A stretch of 16,675 nucleotides of DNA from Mageeibacillus sp. UBA3708 (GCA_002371375.1 DFIB01000034.1:1-16675), one strand, 5' to 3'. Shown: positions 7,698 through 13,897, counted from the stretch's first letter. Program-made: numbers and translations. The notes: generated by a model not told the origin, from the sequence alone.

Positions 7698-8143
7698 AAT
7701 CCGTGTTCCTCCTTTATCCTTGCAAGGAGCTCCGGCAATCCTTCCTCCAGATCCGCCCATGTCGCTTCGAAATCCCCTGTGTACCACGGGTCAGCAACGT
7801 CACGGTCCAGGAGCATACTGACATTGGCAAGGTCTTCGCCGGGGAACATCCATCTCATATTGCGCAGATTATTATGATCCATCAGTATGATGTAGTCGTA
7901 GTATTCCAGATCGCGCTTCGTTATCTGCCTCGCCGTCTTTCCTGAACACGACAGTCCGTGCGCTGCCAGGATGCGCCTGGCAGGCGGGTAAACGGGATTG
8001 CCGATCTCTTCGGTGGAAGTCGCAGCCGAAGCGATCTCGAACTTATCTGCGAGGCCTTCACGGCGCACCAGATCCTTCATCATAAATTCTCCAAGGGGTG
8101 AACGGCAAATGTTGCCGTGACAAATAAAAAGCACTTTTATCAT
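7694..8143 (-). CDS. Low-molecular-weight protein-tyrosine phosphatase
   Basis: The 149-residue product starts at MIKVLFIC (8143). The P-loop CHGNICRS gives the nucleophile Cys8 and Arg14 of the C-x5-R-S signature. DPWYTGDF holds the general-acid Asp118. The spacing and length match LMW-PTPs, which dephosphorylate Tyr in proteins such as bacterial BY-kinases. An upstream ATG at 8176 would add 11 residues not typical of the family, and neither start has a strong ribosome site. The stop overlaps the HAD hydrolase start by four bases. The mobile element is inserted upstream of this gene, so its promoter region may lie partly in junction DNA. Confidence 0.92.
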   Translation of the reverse strand: MIKVLFICHGNICRSPLGEFMMKDLVRREGLADKFEIASAATSTEEIGNPVYPPARRILAAHGLSCSGKTARQITKRDLEYYDYIILMDHNNLRNMRWMFPGEDLANVSMLLDRDVADPWYTGDFEATWADLEEGLPELLARIKEEHGL

Positions 8144-8260
8144 ATATACGATTTGCCAAGAAAAACCCTGAAACACCTTATTTTATTAGGCTTCCGAGCG
8201 ATGCGCTCAATCAAACATATGTTTCATATCGTGCCTTATCGGGGACTATTTTGTCCATCG

Positions 8261-8303
8261 CTGGGTGTAAAATTGGGTGTAAAAATCTGAGTTTTACACC
8301 CAG
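8261..8303. repeat. TGGGTGTAAAA repeats: two direct copies and one inverted
   Basis: The 11-mer TGGGTGTAAAA occurs at 8262-8272 and 8275-8285, thirteen bases apart. Its exact reverse complement is at 8292-8302, and the outer pair extends to CTGGGTGTAAAA / TTTTACACCCAG. Set just beyond the end of a Tn916-like integrase gene, this looks like an array of integrase arm-type binding sites. It could also fold as a hairpin that terminates int transcription. Both readings are inference. Confidence 0.55.
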
Positions 8304-8305
8304 GG

Positions 8306-8325
8306 GTTTTTCTAGTGGGAAAAAC
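8306..8325. repeat. Candidate int-proximal attachment core (GTTTTTC, 6 bp, GAAAAAC)
   Basis: Perfect seven-base arms at 8306-8312 and 8319-8325 flank the six bases TAGTGG, directly after the integrase stop codon. Tn916-family recombination uses T-rich and A-rich core sites flanking a six-base coupling sequence, which this resembles. It may equally be a simple hairpin. A matching partner at the other end was not found. Confidence 0.3.
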
Positions 8326-9522
8326 TTACATAACACCGAGTTTGGATACTTCAGCTGCAACATCCTCATAATGAACATGAGTATATGTGTTAAGCGTGAC
8401 CGAAATATCCGAATGTCCCATGAGATATTGCAAAGTCTTCGGATTCATTCCGCTCTTTGCCATATTGGAACAATATGTGTGCCTGCAGACGTGAGGCGTG
8501 ATCAAAGGCAACGGGACTTTGTATATGCTGTTATACTTTTCCCTGATGTGCTTGAAATAATGTTCCCAATGAAGCGCATACGTGATACTGCCGTCTTTGT
8601 CGAAGTACAGAAATCCCATCTTGCCGTCAACCATCGGTTCCTTCTTCGGAGCGTTGCGGTTGGCTATTATCGTTCTGAAGCACTCCTCGACATCGGGTGT
8701 CATCGGTAAGACTCTGTTACCGGCCTCTGTCTTGGGCGGCAGGATACTGTAGCCTTTACTGCCTCTCTTATAGAGCTGGTGGTCAATGTTTATCCTGTGA
8801 TTCTCAAAATCGATGTCACTGATCGTCAGTCCGCAGAACTCTGAAATTCTCATTCCGGTCTTGAAGAGAATATAGACTCCTTCGTAGTACCGGCAAAAGT
8901 GAGGATCGTTCTTGATGAACTCTAAGAACCTTTTCTCGTCCTTATGGCTGATAGCATCTCTTCTGACACTGTCATTGACCAGGACATCACAAACTTCGAA
9001 GCGGAATGGATTCTTCCTGATAAGATCGTCATCCACTGCCAGCTGGAAAGCAGGTCTCAGAACGCCTCTGATACTCTGAATGGAACTGTAGCCTCTGCCG
9101 TCTTTCTGTTGAAGCTTGATCAGCCAACACTTGGCATCTGACAGTCTCACTGTATCAATTCTCCTGCTGCCGAAGGGATTCCTTTTCAGTATGTTGATGA
9201 CTGTTTTGTATCCTGTCTTGGTGGAGTCTCTCACGTTGATCTTGGTTGAAATATACTTCTCAACAAGATCAAGAACTGTAAGGTTGCCGCCATTCGATAC
9301 GATATGGTCAAACATATCAGCCTGAATCTGTTTCTCCAGATCTCTCAGCGCCGGAGCGTTCTTATGCCCTTTGGGCATCGGGTCATTATGGTCAAGCCTC
9401 AAGCTGTACACATACTTGTGTTTTCCGAAAGAGTCGGTATATTTATACCTGTAACGTCCGTCGGGAAGCTGACACTCGCCACTGTGTAAGATTCTTCCTC
9501 TTTTATCTCTCCTTTTATTCAT
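8326..9522 (-). CDS. int: Tn916-type tyrosine recombinase (integrase)
   Basis: This 398-residue protein is recognisably collinear with Tn916 Int. The N-terminal arm-binding domain contains RRDKRGRILHSGE, DGRYRYKYTDSFG and YVYS. A core-binding domain follows (about residues 80-180), then the catalytic domain. Active-site residues are Arg225 (TGMRISE), Lys264 (PPKTEAG), His344 and Arg347 (HVCRHTY), His370 (MGHSD) and the nucleophile Tyr380 (TLNTYTHV). All are present, so it should be active. AAAGGAG precedes the ATG by about ten bases. It would integrate and excise the element with the Xis encoded just upstream. A hairpin lies between the two genes. Confidence 0.95.
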   Translation of the reverse strand: MNKRRDKRGRILHSGECQLPDGRYRYKYTDSFGKHKYVYSLRLDHNDPMPKGHKNAPALRDLEKQIQADMFDHIVSNGGNLTVLDLVEKYISTKINVRDSTKTGYKTVINILKRNPFGSRRIDTVRLSDAKCWLIKLQQKDGRGYSSIQSIRGVLRPAFQLAVDDDLIRKNPFRFEVCDVLVNDSVRRDAISHKDEKRFLEFIKNDPHFCRYYEGVYILFKTGMRISEFCGLTISDIDFENHRINIDHQLYKRGSKGYSILPPKTEAGNRVLPMTPDVEECFRTIIANRNAPKKEPMVDGKMGFLYFDKDGSITYALHWEHYFKHIREKYNSIYKVPLPLITPHVCRHTYCSNMAKSGMNPKTLQYLMGHSDISVTLNTYTHVHYEDVAAEVSKLGVM

Positions 9523-9551
9523 TTATTTGGAACTCCTTTTCAATAAAATAG

Positions 9552-9588
9552 AGCCCCATATGACGTATTAAATATATCATATGGGGCT
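9552..9588 (-). terminator. Hairpin between xis and int
   Basis: Perfect 12-base arms AGCCCCATATGA (9552-9563) and TCATATGGGGCT (9577-9588) enclose a 13-base loop. On the minus strand the stem is followed by CTATTTTATT, a T-rich tail, so it could act as a partial terminator that lowers int expression relative to xis. A role as a recombination-protein site is an alternative. Confidence 0.6.
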
Positions 9589-9642
9589 TATCATTTCTGC
9601 CAAAACTTGTGCACCCCCATGGCAGATAAGGGGTCAAGATGC

Positions 9643-9840
9643 TTATACCGCAGTAGCTCTGTCGATATACTGTTCGAAAATCTTACGCTTGATCATGGCA
9701 CGGTTTCCGTTCATAACGACAAAGTCCGCATTGATGTTCTCATCCACGATTCTGCGGAGCTTCTTCTCGCCGATGTGGAAATACTCGGCTGCCTCTCTGA
9801 TCGTTAACGTGTACTTTTCCCATACAGGTACGTCTTTCAT
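9643..9840 (-). CDS. xis: Tn916-type excisionase
   Basis: The 65-residue protein closely resembles Tn916 Xis in order and motifs: VPVWEKYTLTIREAAEYFHIG, then EKKLRRIVDEN, then NGNRAMIKRKIFEQYID. It has a winged-helix/MerR-like DNA-binding fold and would bend DNA at the element ends to direct Int toward excision. The ATG overlaps the relaxase stop by four bases (ATGA) and has AAAGGAG upstream, so it is co-translated with the mobilization genes. That arrangement ties excision to transfer. Confidence 0.93.
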   Translation of the reverse strand: MKDVPVWEKYTLTIREAAEYFHIGEKKLRRIVDENINADFVVMNGNRAMIKRKIFEQYIDRATAV

Positions 9841-11246
9841 CTTCTTAATCTCCTTTCTCCAATAGATTGTGTTTTGTTTACTTCTTGTACGTGCGGCTCC
9901 ATGGCCTTCTCAATACGCGGTGAATTCACCAGGACTTCATCACACAGCTTGAGTTGTCTTTTGACTTCGCGGATATCCCGGGATACTTTCCCAAGCTCTG
10001 CTGTAGCCTCTGTAATAGCGGCTGTATCGTGTCTGGAAACGGCTCTGCGCTTGGCTGAGTATAACGACTCCCTTCGGCTCAGAAGAGCGCTCAGACGGTC
10101 TCTCAGGGCCTGTCTTTCCACTTCAAGAGAAGCGCCGTCATCTATCCTGTGTTTATAAAGGAAATCCATCTGCTCGATATAGCGGTCGAGCTTTGCAATA
10201 TCCTCTCTAAGCTCCATCGGGATATACTCTCTCTTACGCGGGTTGCTCGCGAAGGTGTAGATCCTGATACAGTATCTTCTGAAGATAAAGGGCAAGCTCT
10301 TCGGGTTATCCTCCGGGTAGGAAGAGAAGTCACGGTAGCCGACACTCCTGGGATCATCTCCTTTACCCATAAGAAACGGCGTACCCGGAACTGCTGAGTT
10401 CTCAATGATACGCCGTCTGATCGAATCGTATTCGTATTTATATCCGAGTCTGTCGAACCGGAAGAAGTGCGCTGCTCCCGGCGGTTTAAGTCCCGGATGC
10501 TTCAGAAGTTTTCCGCTCTCTCCGAAGAACTTGAACGTGTATCCCAATTCCTTCATGACACCTGCAAACTGCTTCTCAGTACGGGATAAGCGGATAGCAT
10601 AGTCAATATCCTCTCTGATAGTGCTTCTTACAGTCGGTTTTCCTTCCCGGTCGGCAAGCCATTCATCGTAAGTCTTGCCTCTGCTTGCAGATGGATCTTC
10701 AACAATGTGTAAGCCGGCTGAACGGCAAAGCCTGTCAGATACTTCTCTCATTTGAAGGTAGTCCGCTTTTGTACGAACGTATTTCTTGCCATCTAAAAAA
10801 GAAACGGAGTTCACAACAAAATGGTTGTGGTAATGTCCTGTGTTCAAGTGAGTTGCAACTACCACCTGAAATCTGTCACCCCATATTTCCTGAGCAAGCT
10901 TAACCCCTATCTCATGTGCCTGCTCTGCCGTGATCTGACCTTCACCCTCAAGGAAAGACTGATATCCGTGATAAGCAAGTCTTCCGTCTAATTTATGCCA
11001 ACGCTTCTTTACAACCAAAAAGTCATCAGCTGCAGTACGGGGATGACAATGGATACCGGTAACATACATCATCCTTTCCGTCTTGGAAGAATTCTCTGCA
11101 TAATCTATAACATCGCCTACGGCTCTTCTTGCAGATAATGCTTCAGGCGTACACTCAACTTTCTCCACTGTCTTCTCAGGATTCTCGACATACTTAATTA
11201 CGTTATCGACTCTGCTTTTTACTGCCCAAACAGATGTTACTGCCAA
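9837..11246 (-). CDS. MobP-type relaxase (mobilization nuclease)
   Basis: The start is a TTG at 11244-11246: an in-frame TGA lies immediately before it, and AGAGGTGA sits nine bases upstream. The 469-residue product has an N-terminal relaxase domain. The metal-binding histidine cluster is THLNTGHYHNHFVVNS (His133, His138, His140, His142). Tyrosines at about 19 and 49 are candidates for the nicking residue. Residues about 190-320 follow the domain typical of Firmicute element relaxases, and residues about 345-450 are rich in charged helices and probably coiled coil. It should nick oriT and pilot the strand to a recipient. No secretion genes are present, so it depends on a helper. It overlaps mobC by ten bases. 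Confidence 0.93.
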   Translation of the reverse strand: MAVTSVWAVKSRVDNVIKYVENPEKTVEKVECTPEALSARRAVGDVIDYAENSSKTERMMYVTGIHCHPRTAADDFLVVKKRWHKLDGRLAYHGYQSFLEGEGQITAEQAHEIGVKLAQEIWGDRFQVVVATHLNTGHYHNHFVVNSVSFLDGKKYVRTKADYLQMREVSDRLCRSAGLHIVEDPSASRGKTYDEWLADREGKPTVRSTIREDIDYAIRLSRTEKQFAGVMKELGYTFKFFGESGKLLKHPGLKPPGAAHFFRFDRLGYKYEYDSIRRRIIENSAVPGTPFLMGKGDDPRSVGYRDFSSYPEDNPKSLPFIFRRYCIRIYTFASNPRKREYIPMELREDIAKLDRYIEQMDFLYKHRIDDGASLEVERQALRDRLSALLSRRESLYSAKRRAVSRHDTAAITEATAELGKVSRDIREVKRQLKLCDEVLVNSPRIEKAMEPHVQEVNKTQSIGERRLRR

Positions 11247-11455
11247 TCACCATCACCTCTTTCCGTTATAGTTTTGTTTAATCTTGTTTTGATGAATTCG
11301 TCTGTAAAACCTCCAACACTTGTATCGGTTATCAGACTTCTGAGGTACTCTTCACGTGACAATCCGGAAGCCTTAACTTGCTTAAGCAGTCTTTCGAATT
11401 CCTTGTCACTTAATCTGAAGAGTACAGTTCTGTTTCTTACTACTTTCTTTTTCAT
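11237..11455 (-). CDS. MobC-like relaxosome accessory protein
   Basis: The 72-residue protein begins KKKVVRNRTVLFRLSDKEFERLLKQVKASGLSREEYLRSL. A basic strand followed by two helices is characteristic of ribbon-helix-helix mobilization proteins (MobC family), which bind oriT and assist the relaxase. GGGAGGAAG precedes the ATG. Its 3' end overlaps the relaxase start by ten bases, in the standard mobC-relaxase order. It is shorter than many MobC proteins (about 100-120 residues), so it may be only the DNA-binding part. Confidence 0.82.
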   Translation of the reverse strand: MKKKVVRNRTVLFRLSDKEFERLLKQVKASGLSREEYLRSLITDTSVGGFTDEFIKTRLNKTITERGDGDWQ

Positions 11456-11484
11456 AGCTTCCTCCCATATATTCTTTTTAGCTG

Positions 11485-11504
11485 GTAACTTAATCTTTAG
11501 TTAC
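11485..11504. repeat. Inverted repeat upstream of mobC, candidate oriT or operator
   Basis: Arms GTAACT (11485-11490) and AGTTAC (11499-11504) enclose an eight-base AT-rich loop, about 30 bp upstream of mobC. In MOBP systems oriT is usually close to mobC and the relaxase and contains such a repeat beside the nick site. No nick-region consensus can be recognised, so this is only a candidate. Confidence 0.35.
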
Positions 11505-11555
11505 ATCAGTGATTAATAGAACAGTAGTTAATTGTGGCGGTAAAACCTGAGCGGA

Positions 11556-11879
11556 TTAATCCGAAACAGGTGATGACCTTCTTGGTCTTGAACGTTCGTA
11601 GAAGGTGTAAACAACGCCACTGATCCAGCCGTGTTCATTTCTTGCACGCTTCCTGACGAGATAGCCTTTACGCTCCAATTCGAAAAGGGTATTGCTTATC
11701 GAATCCTTACCTTCTTTGCAGATGGCTGTAAGTCCGGCTAAGGAGAACTCCCAGTCATCAGGCAGCGACAGGACCATCGACAGCAAGCCCTTGGCCTTCA
11801 AAGACAGGTTCTGATCTCTCAGGTGGTAATTGTTCATCACGGTAAAATTACCGTCTTTCTTTTCTCTTACAATCGGCAT
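11556..11879 (-). CDS. Replication-initiator-like HTH protein, short form
   Basis: The start is placed at 11879 (MPIVREKKDGNF), which has AAGGAGG a few bases upstream; the longer frame to 11981 has no such site. The 107-residue product contains NFTVMNNYHLRDQNLSLKAKGLLSMVLSLPDDWEFSLAGL, then ICKEGKDSISNTLFELERKGYLVRK. This is a winged-helix domain like the N terminus of RepA/DnaD-type proteins on Firmicute integrative elements. Relatives usually continue for another 150 residues or more, whereas here a Pro/Arg-rich tail ends at VSD. It may be a truncated initiator or a stand-alone regulator. It is the most upstream gene of the element. Confidence 0.75.
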   Translation of the reverse strand: MPIVREKKDGNFTVMNNYHLRDQNLSLKAKGLLSMVLSLPDDWEFSLAGLTAICKEGKDSISNTLFELERKGYLVRKRARNEHGWISGVVYTFYERSRPRRSSPVSD

Positions 11880-11913
11880 AATATGCCTCCTTTCAGTTTT
11901 GATTTGGGGTCTT

Positions 11914-11927
11914 AGGGGATATCCCCT
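11914..11927. promoter_or_regulatory. Perfect 14-bp palindrome upstream of the HTH gene
   Basis: AGGGGATATCCCCT is a perfect palindrome about 35 bp upstream of the HTH protein start, in its presumed leader or promoter. It is a plausible dimer-binding operator, possibly for that protein itself. Confidence 0.45.
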
Positions 11928-11937
11928 TACAGCTTCT

Positions 11938-11962
11938 GTATCTTGATTTGATATCAAGATAC
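11938..11962. promoter_or_regulatory. Perfect 10-bp inverted repeat upstream of the HTH gene
   Basis: Arms GTATCTTGAT (11938-11947) and ATCAAGATAC (11953-11962) enclose five bases. It lies 11 bp from the palindrome at 11914-11927. It may be an operator or an RNA hairpin in the leader of the HTH gene. Confidence 0.5.
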
Positions 11963-12004
11963 GTTGCTTGCTAATACACATACACCACAGTATTTGTCCT
12001 GGCC

Positions 12005-12050
12005 CCCTGTGGCAGGGAAATCATGAGGCTCCCGTATTGCTGTTACGGGA
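12005..12050. repeat. Two adjacent GC-rich stem-loops
   Basis: The first stem is CCCTG/CAGGG (12005-12009, 12013-12017) with a TGG loop. The second is TCCCGTA/TACGGGA (12030-12036, 12044-12050) with a seven-base loop. The second stem is flanked by the near-repeats ATCATGAGG and ATCATGGGA. They begin a compact GC-rich region upstream of the HTH gene and could be part of oriT or a structured RNA. Confidence 0.5.
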
Positions 12051-12322
12051 TCATGGGACTCTCACCCCGGTGGCATTCTGCCCCGCTGCGCTCATTGGGT
12101 GTGACGGCTCACGGGTGGACTATTTCCCGCTTCAACGCTCGGCCTGTGACTACGCAGAAGTATCATTGTGACTTTGTATCCGTCATCGCCTCCCTCAGGG
12201 TGCAATCCTGATTCTGACTCATCCGTGTTATCGCTCGCTTCAGGCAGAGAAGGTCATGGCGCACTCGGAGTCAACTTGGCTTGGAATACAAGTAACGTAC
12301 CTCATGATTTGTGTATTCAGTT

Positions 12323-12398
12323 GTCAATGTCCGGTGAAGGGGGCCCGATACTTCGATGAAGCTCGGAAATCAACCCTTCACTACTACTGGACATTGAC
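12323..12398. repeat. Three-tier extended hairpin
   Basis: Outer arms GTCAATGTCC / GGACATTGAC (12323-12332, 12389-12398) pair perfectly over ten bases. The next tier, GTGAAGGG / CCCTTCAC (12334-12341, 12374-12381), pairs over eight. The inner tier is CCGA / TCGG (12345-12348, 12363-12366) and CTTC / GAAG (12351-12354, 12358-12361) around a GAT loop. The only asymmetries are a single G on the left, TACTACT on the right and short internal loops. A 76-nt element folded this fully suggests a selected secondary structure, in single-stranded transfer DNA or in RNA. Confidence 0.7.
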
Positions 12399-12494
12399 CC
12401 CTGAAATTGCGGGGTGTTTCCCACTTGAACATTTGCACAATTTTATGTGCTTCGATGCGTTCAACCTTTCGGCAGTGAAGAATGATTATTTGTT

Positions 12495-12961
12495 CCTTCA
12501 CTAAGAGGGACTGGGAGAGGCCTTTTTTATGGGGTCTGACCGCACAAACTTTTTAGTGATCTTTTGTGCACCCGGTTAGCTGAAGAAATATACCGTCCTT
12601 CACTTACTAGGAATGGGAGAGGTCAAAAATGAACCCTTTTGCTGACAAATTTATCAGCGCATATTTGTGCAAATTGTGCATTAAGACCTGCAAACGCAGT
12701 AAAACAAGGCATTTCAGACATGATCCAAAAACGGGACACAACAAAAAATCCTCTCTCCCGACATGGGAAGAGAGGGTTAATGGTCATTCCAATAGTTCAG
12801 TCAGCGATGACGATAAAACACATTACCCCTCACTATTAAGTAATGGGAGAGGGAAAAAGTAGACAAGATTTTGAAAAAAGTCTGAAACTTGTTATAGATA
12901 GTCGGGATTCTATAACGACTGCCTCAATAATTGTCCCTTCACTATTAAGTAGTGGGAGAGA
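12495..12961. repeat. Family of dispersed ~26-nt repeats (CCTTCACTA...GGGAGAGG)
   Basis: Four copies align without gaps: 12495-12520, 12597-12622, 12827-12852 and 12936-12961. All share a CCNTCACT start and a TGGGAGAG end; the last two also share ACTATTAAGTA. A related hairpin at 12750-12776 (CCTCTCT-CCC / GGG-A-AGAGAGG) has the same ends around a different centre. In the last copy CACTA/TAGTG can pair around TTAAG. Gaps between neighbours are 76, 127, 50 and 83 bp, too long and irregular for a CRISPR array. They may be binding sites or repeated RNA hairpins. Confidence 0.65.
12686..12748. repeat. 63-nt direct repeat, copy 1
   Basis: It begins ACCTGCAAACGCAGTAAAA, has an identical CATTTCAGACATG in the middle and ends in an ACAAAAAA tract. 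It matches 13061-13123 at 55 of 63 positions by eye. It is preceded by two TTGTGCA heptamers and followed at once by the CTCTC hairpin at 12750-12776. Confidence 0.8.
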
Positions 12962-13060
12962 CTAAAATTGGGCATGATTTTCGGAAAAAATACGAAAAAT
13001 GCAAAAATATGCTAATGTGCACATGAGATAGCAAATCGTTTGTGCATGTTGTATATTATA

Positions 13061-13123
13061 ACCTGCAAACGCAGTAAAATAAGTCATTTCAGACATGTTT
13101 CAAAAACAGAGCAGAACAAAAAA
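13061..13123. repeat. 63-nt direct repeat, copy 2
   Basis: This is the second copy of the repeat at 12686-12748, of equal length with eight mismatches. It ends exactly at the first base of the insertion sequence (13124), directly after the A-tract. The IS may have inserted at, or deleted up to, the edge of this repeat. Confidence 0.8.
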
Positions 13124-13124
13124 G

Positions 13125-13165
13125 GGGATGTCTCAAAAGTGATTTAATTCACTTGGGGACATCCC
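13125..13165. terminator. Hairpin at the left IS end
   Basis: Outer arms GGGATGTC (13125-13132) and GACATCCC (13158-13165) plus inner arms AAGTGA / TCACTT form a long stem-loop, followed by TTTAAAA on the plus strand. Such terminal hairpins are typical of IS ends and can block transcription entering the element. Confidence 0.65.
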
Positions 13166-13303
13166 TTTAAAATGTGCAAAACTCGACCATTTTTCATTCA
13201 AAAACCCATTAATAGCAGTCTCAAACAGTCAAAAATGTTGAAAAGTCCATTTCAAAGCATGCTAACGCTTGCCCGGGAGCGAATCTGATGTCTTTTTGTG
13301 TAT

Positions 13304-13861
13304 TTATGCTGACTCTGGTTTGGAAAATAAAGATTGTCCTAATCGGTGACCTTGGATCCTGTAGTGTAGTTTGTTGAGATTGAAGGCCATTGCAAGTAGA
13401 AGGTATTCTGTTCTGACATTTTCCTTGCCTCTTGTGAGGAACCTCCTGAACGAATAATCCTGCTTGGTAATTCCAAATACTCCCTCTGCCTGTATGGATC
13501 TGTTTATCCTAAGTTGTATTCCTTTTTCTGAGATTATGTTCTGCCTGCTTGCTTCTCTGTATTTATCGAACTGCTCACATACCTGAATGCTCTTGGAATG
13601 GATGCCTTTATAGCACTTTCCGTAGTACGGACATCCTTCACAGGATTCACAACGATAGATCTTTGCGCGACTTATATAACCGGTAGAACCCTTCTTGTTC
13701 TTAGTAGTCTCATAAGATAGAGTTCTGCCGCCTTTACAAGTGTATATATCAAGTTCTTTGTTATATTTCATTGCCAGACGGAATTCCATATCCTTCTGGA
13801 ATTTCTTTGTCTTGGAATATTCGTAATTGGAAGGCTTCGGGACCCATTTTCTTTTGCAAAA
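13304..13861 (-). pseudogene. IS1182-family transposase, C-terminal remnant
   Basis: The frame is open from just after a TAA at 13862-13864 but has no start codon until an internal ATG at 13789. Upstream of that ATG the frame reads KRKWVPKPSNYEYSKTKKFQKD, which is standard IS1182 transposase sequence, so coding homology continues and the 5' part has been deleted. Visible features are a Cys-rich knuckle (YRCESCEGCPYYGKC), then RSIQAEGVFG with the predicted catalytic Glu of the DDE triad, and FRRFLTRGKENVRTEYLLLAMAFNL near the end. The two catalytic Asp residues would lie in the missing portion. It cannot be an active transposase. Confidence 0.87.
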
Positions 13862-13866
13862 TTAAA

Positions 13867-13897
13867 GGGCCATCTCAATTTAGTTTTGAGACAGCCC
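13867..13897 (-). terminator. IS-end hairpin acting as bioB terminator
   Basis: On the minus strand GGGC-TG-TCTCAA pairs with TTGAGA-TG-GCCC around a short loop, and TTTAATTTT follows. This is intrinsic-terminator architecture. The bioB stop codon lies within the right arm of the stem. The hairpin is built from the IS end itself. Confidence 0.65.

Larger units (their letters stand above)
11963..13123. other. Non-coding, structure-rich end of the mobile element
   Basis: About 1.16 kb without a credible gene. Open frames here lack ribosome sites and protein-like composition. The stretch holds stem-loops at 12005-12017, 12030-12050, 12323-12398, 12425-12464, 12474-12502 and 12542-12569. It also holds a family of about 26-nt repeats, a 63-nt repeat pair and five TTGTGCA heptamers counting both strands. 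The segment about 12000-12290 is clearly more GC-rich than the AT-rich stretch after 12420. It probably contains cis-acting DNA of the element (transfer origin, replication origin or recombination arm sites) and/or a non-coding RNA. I cannot choose between these. Confidence 0.6.

Noticed and set aside
8144..8260. tRNA or other RNA gene as integration target
   Set aside because: No cloverleaf, anticodon stem or CCA-like 3' end could be traced; only a short GAGCG/CGCTC hairpin at 8196-8208.
11968..12211. Overlapping open frames on the plus strand (62-67 codons)
   Set aside because: No ribosome site, overlapping each other in different frames, rich in Arg/Cys/His/Ser as in translated structured DNA; better explained as non-coding.
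12130..12211. Short leader peptide on the minus strand (MTDTKSQ)
   Set aside because: The GGAGG-like site is only two bases from the ATG, too close for normal initiation, and nothing else supports it.
12629..12862. 77-codon open frame on the plus strand
   Set aside because: It runs through the 63-nt repeat, a hairpin and a 26-nt repeat and has no domain-like sequence; treated as chance.
12495..12961. CRISPR array
   Set aside because: Repeats are imperfect, gaps are 50-127 bp and unequal, the gap contents include another repeat family, and no cas gene is nearby.
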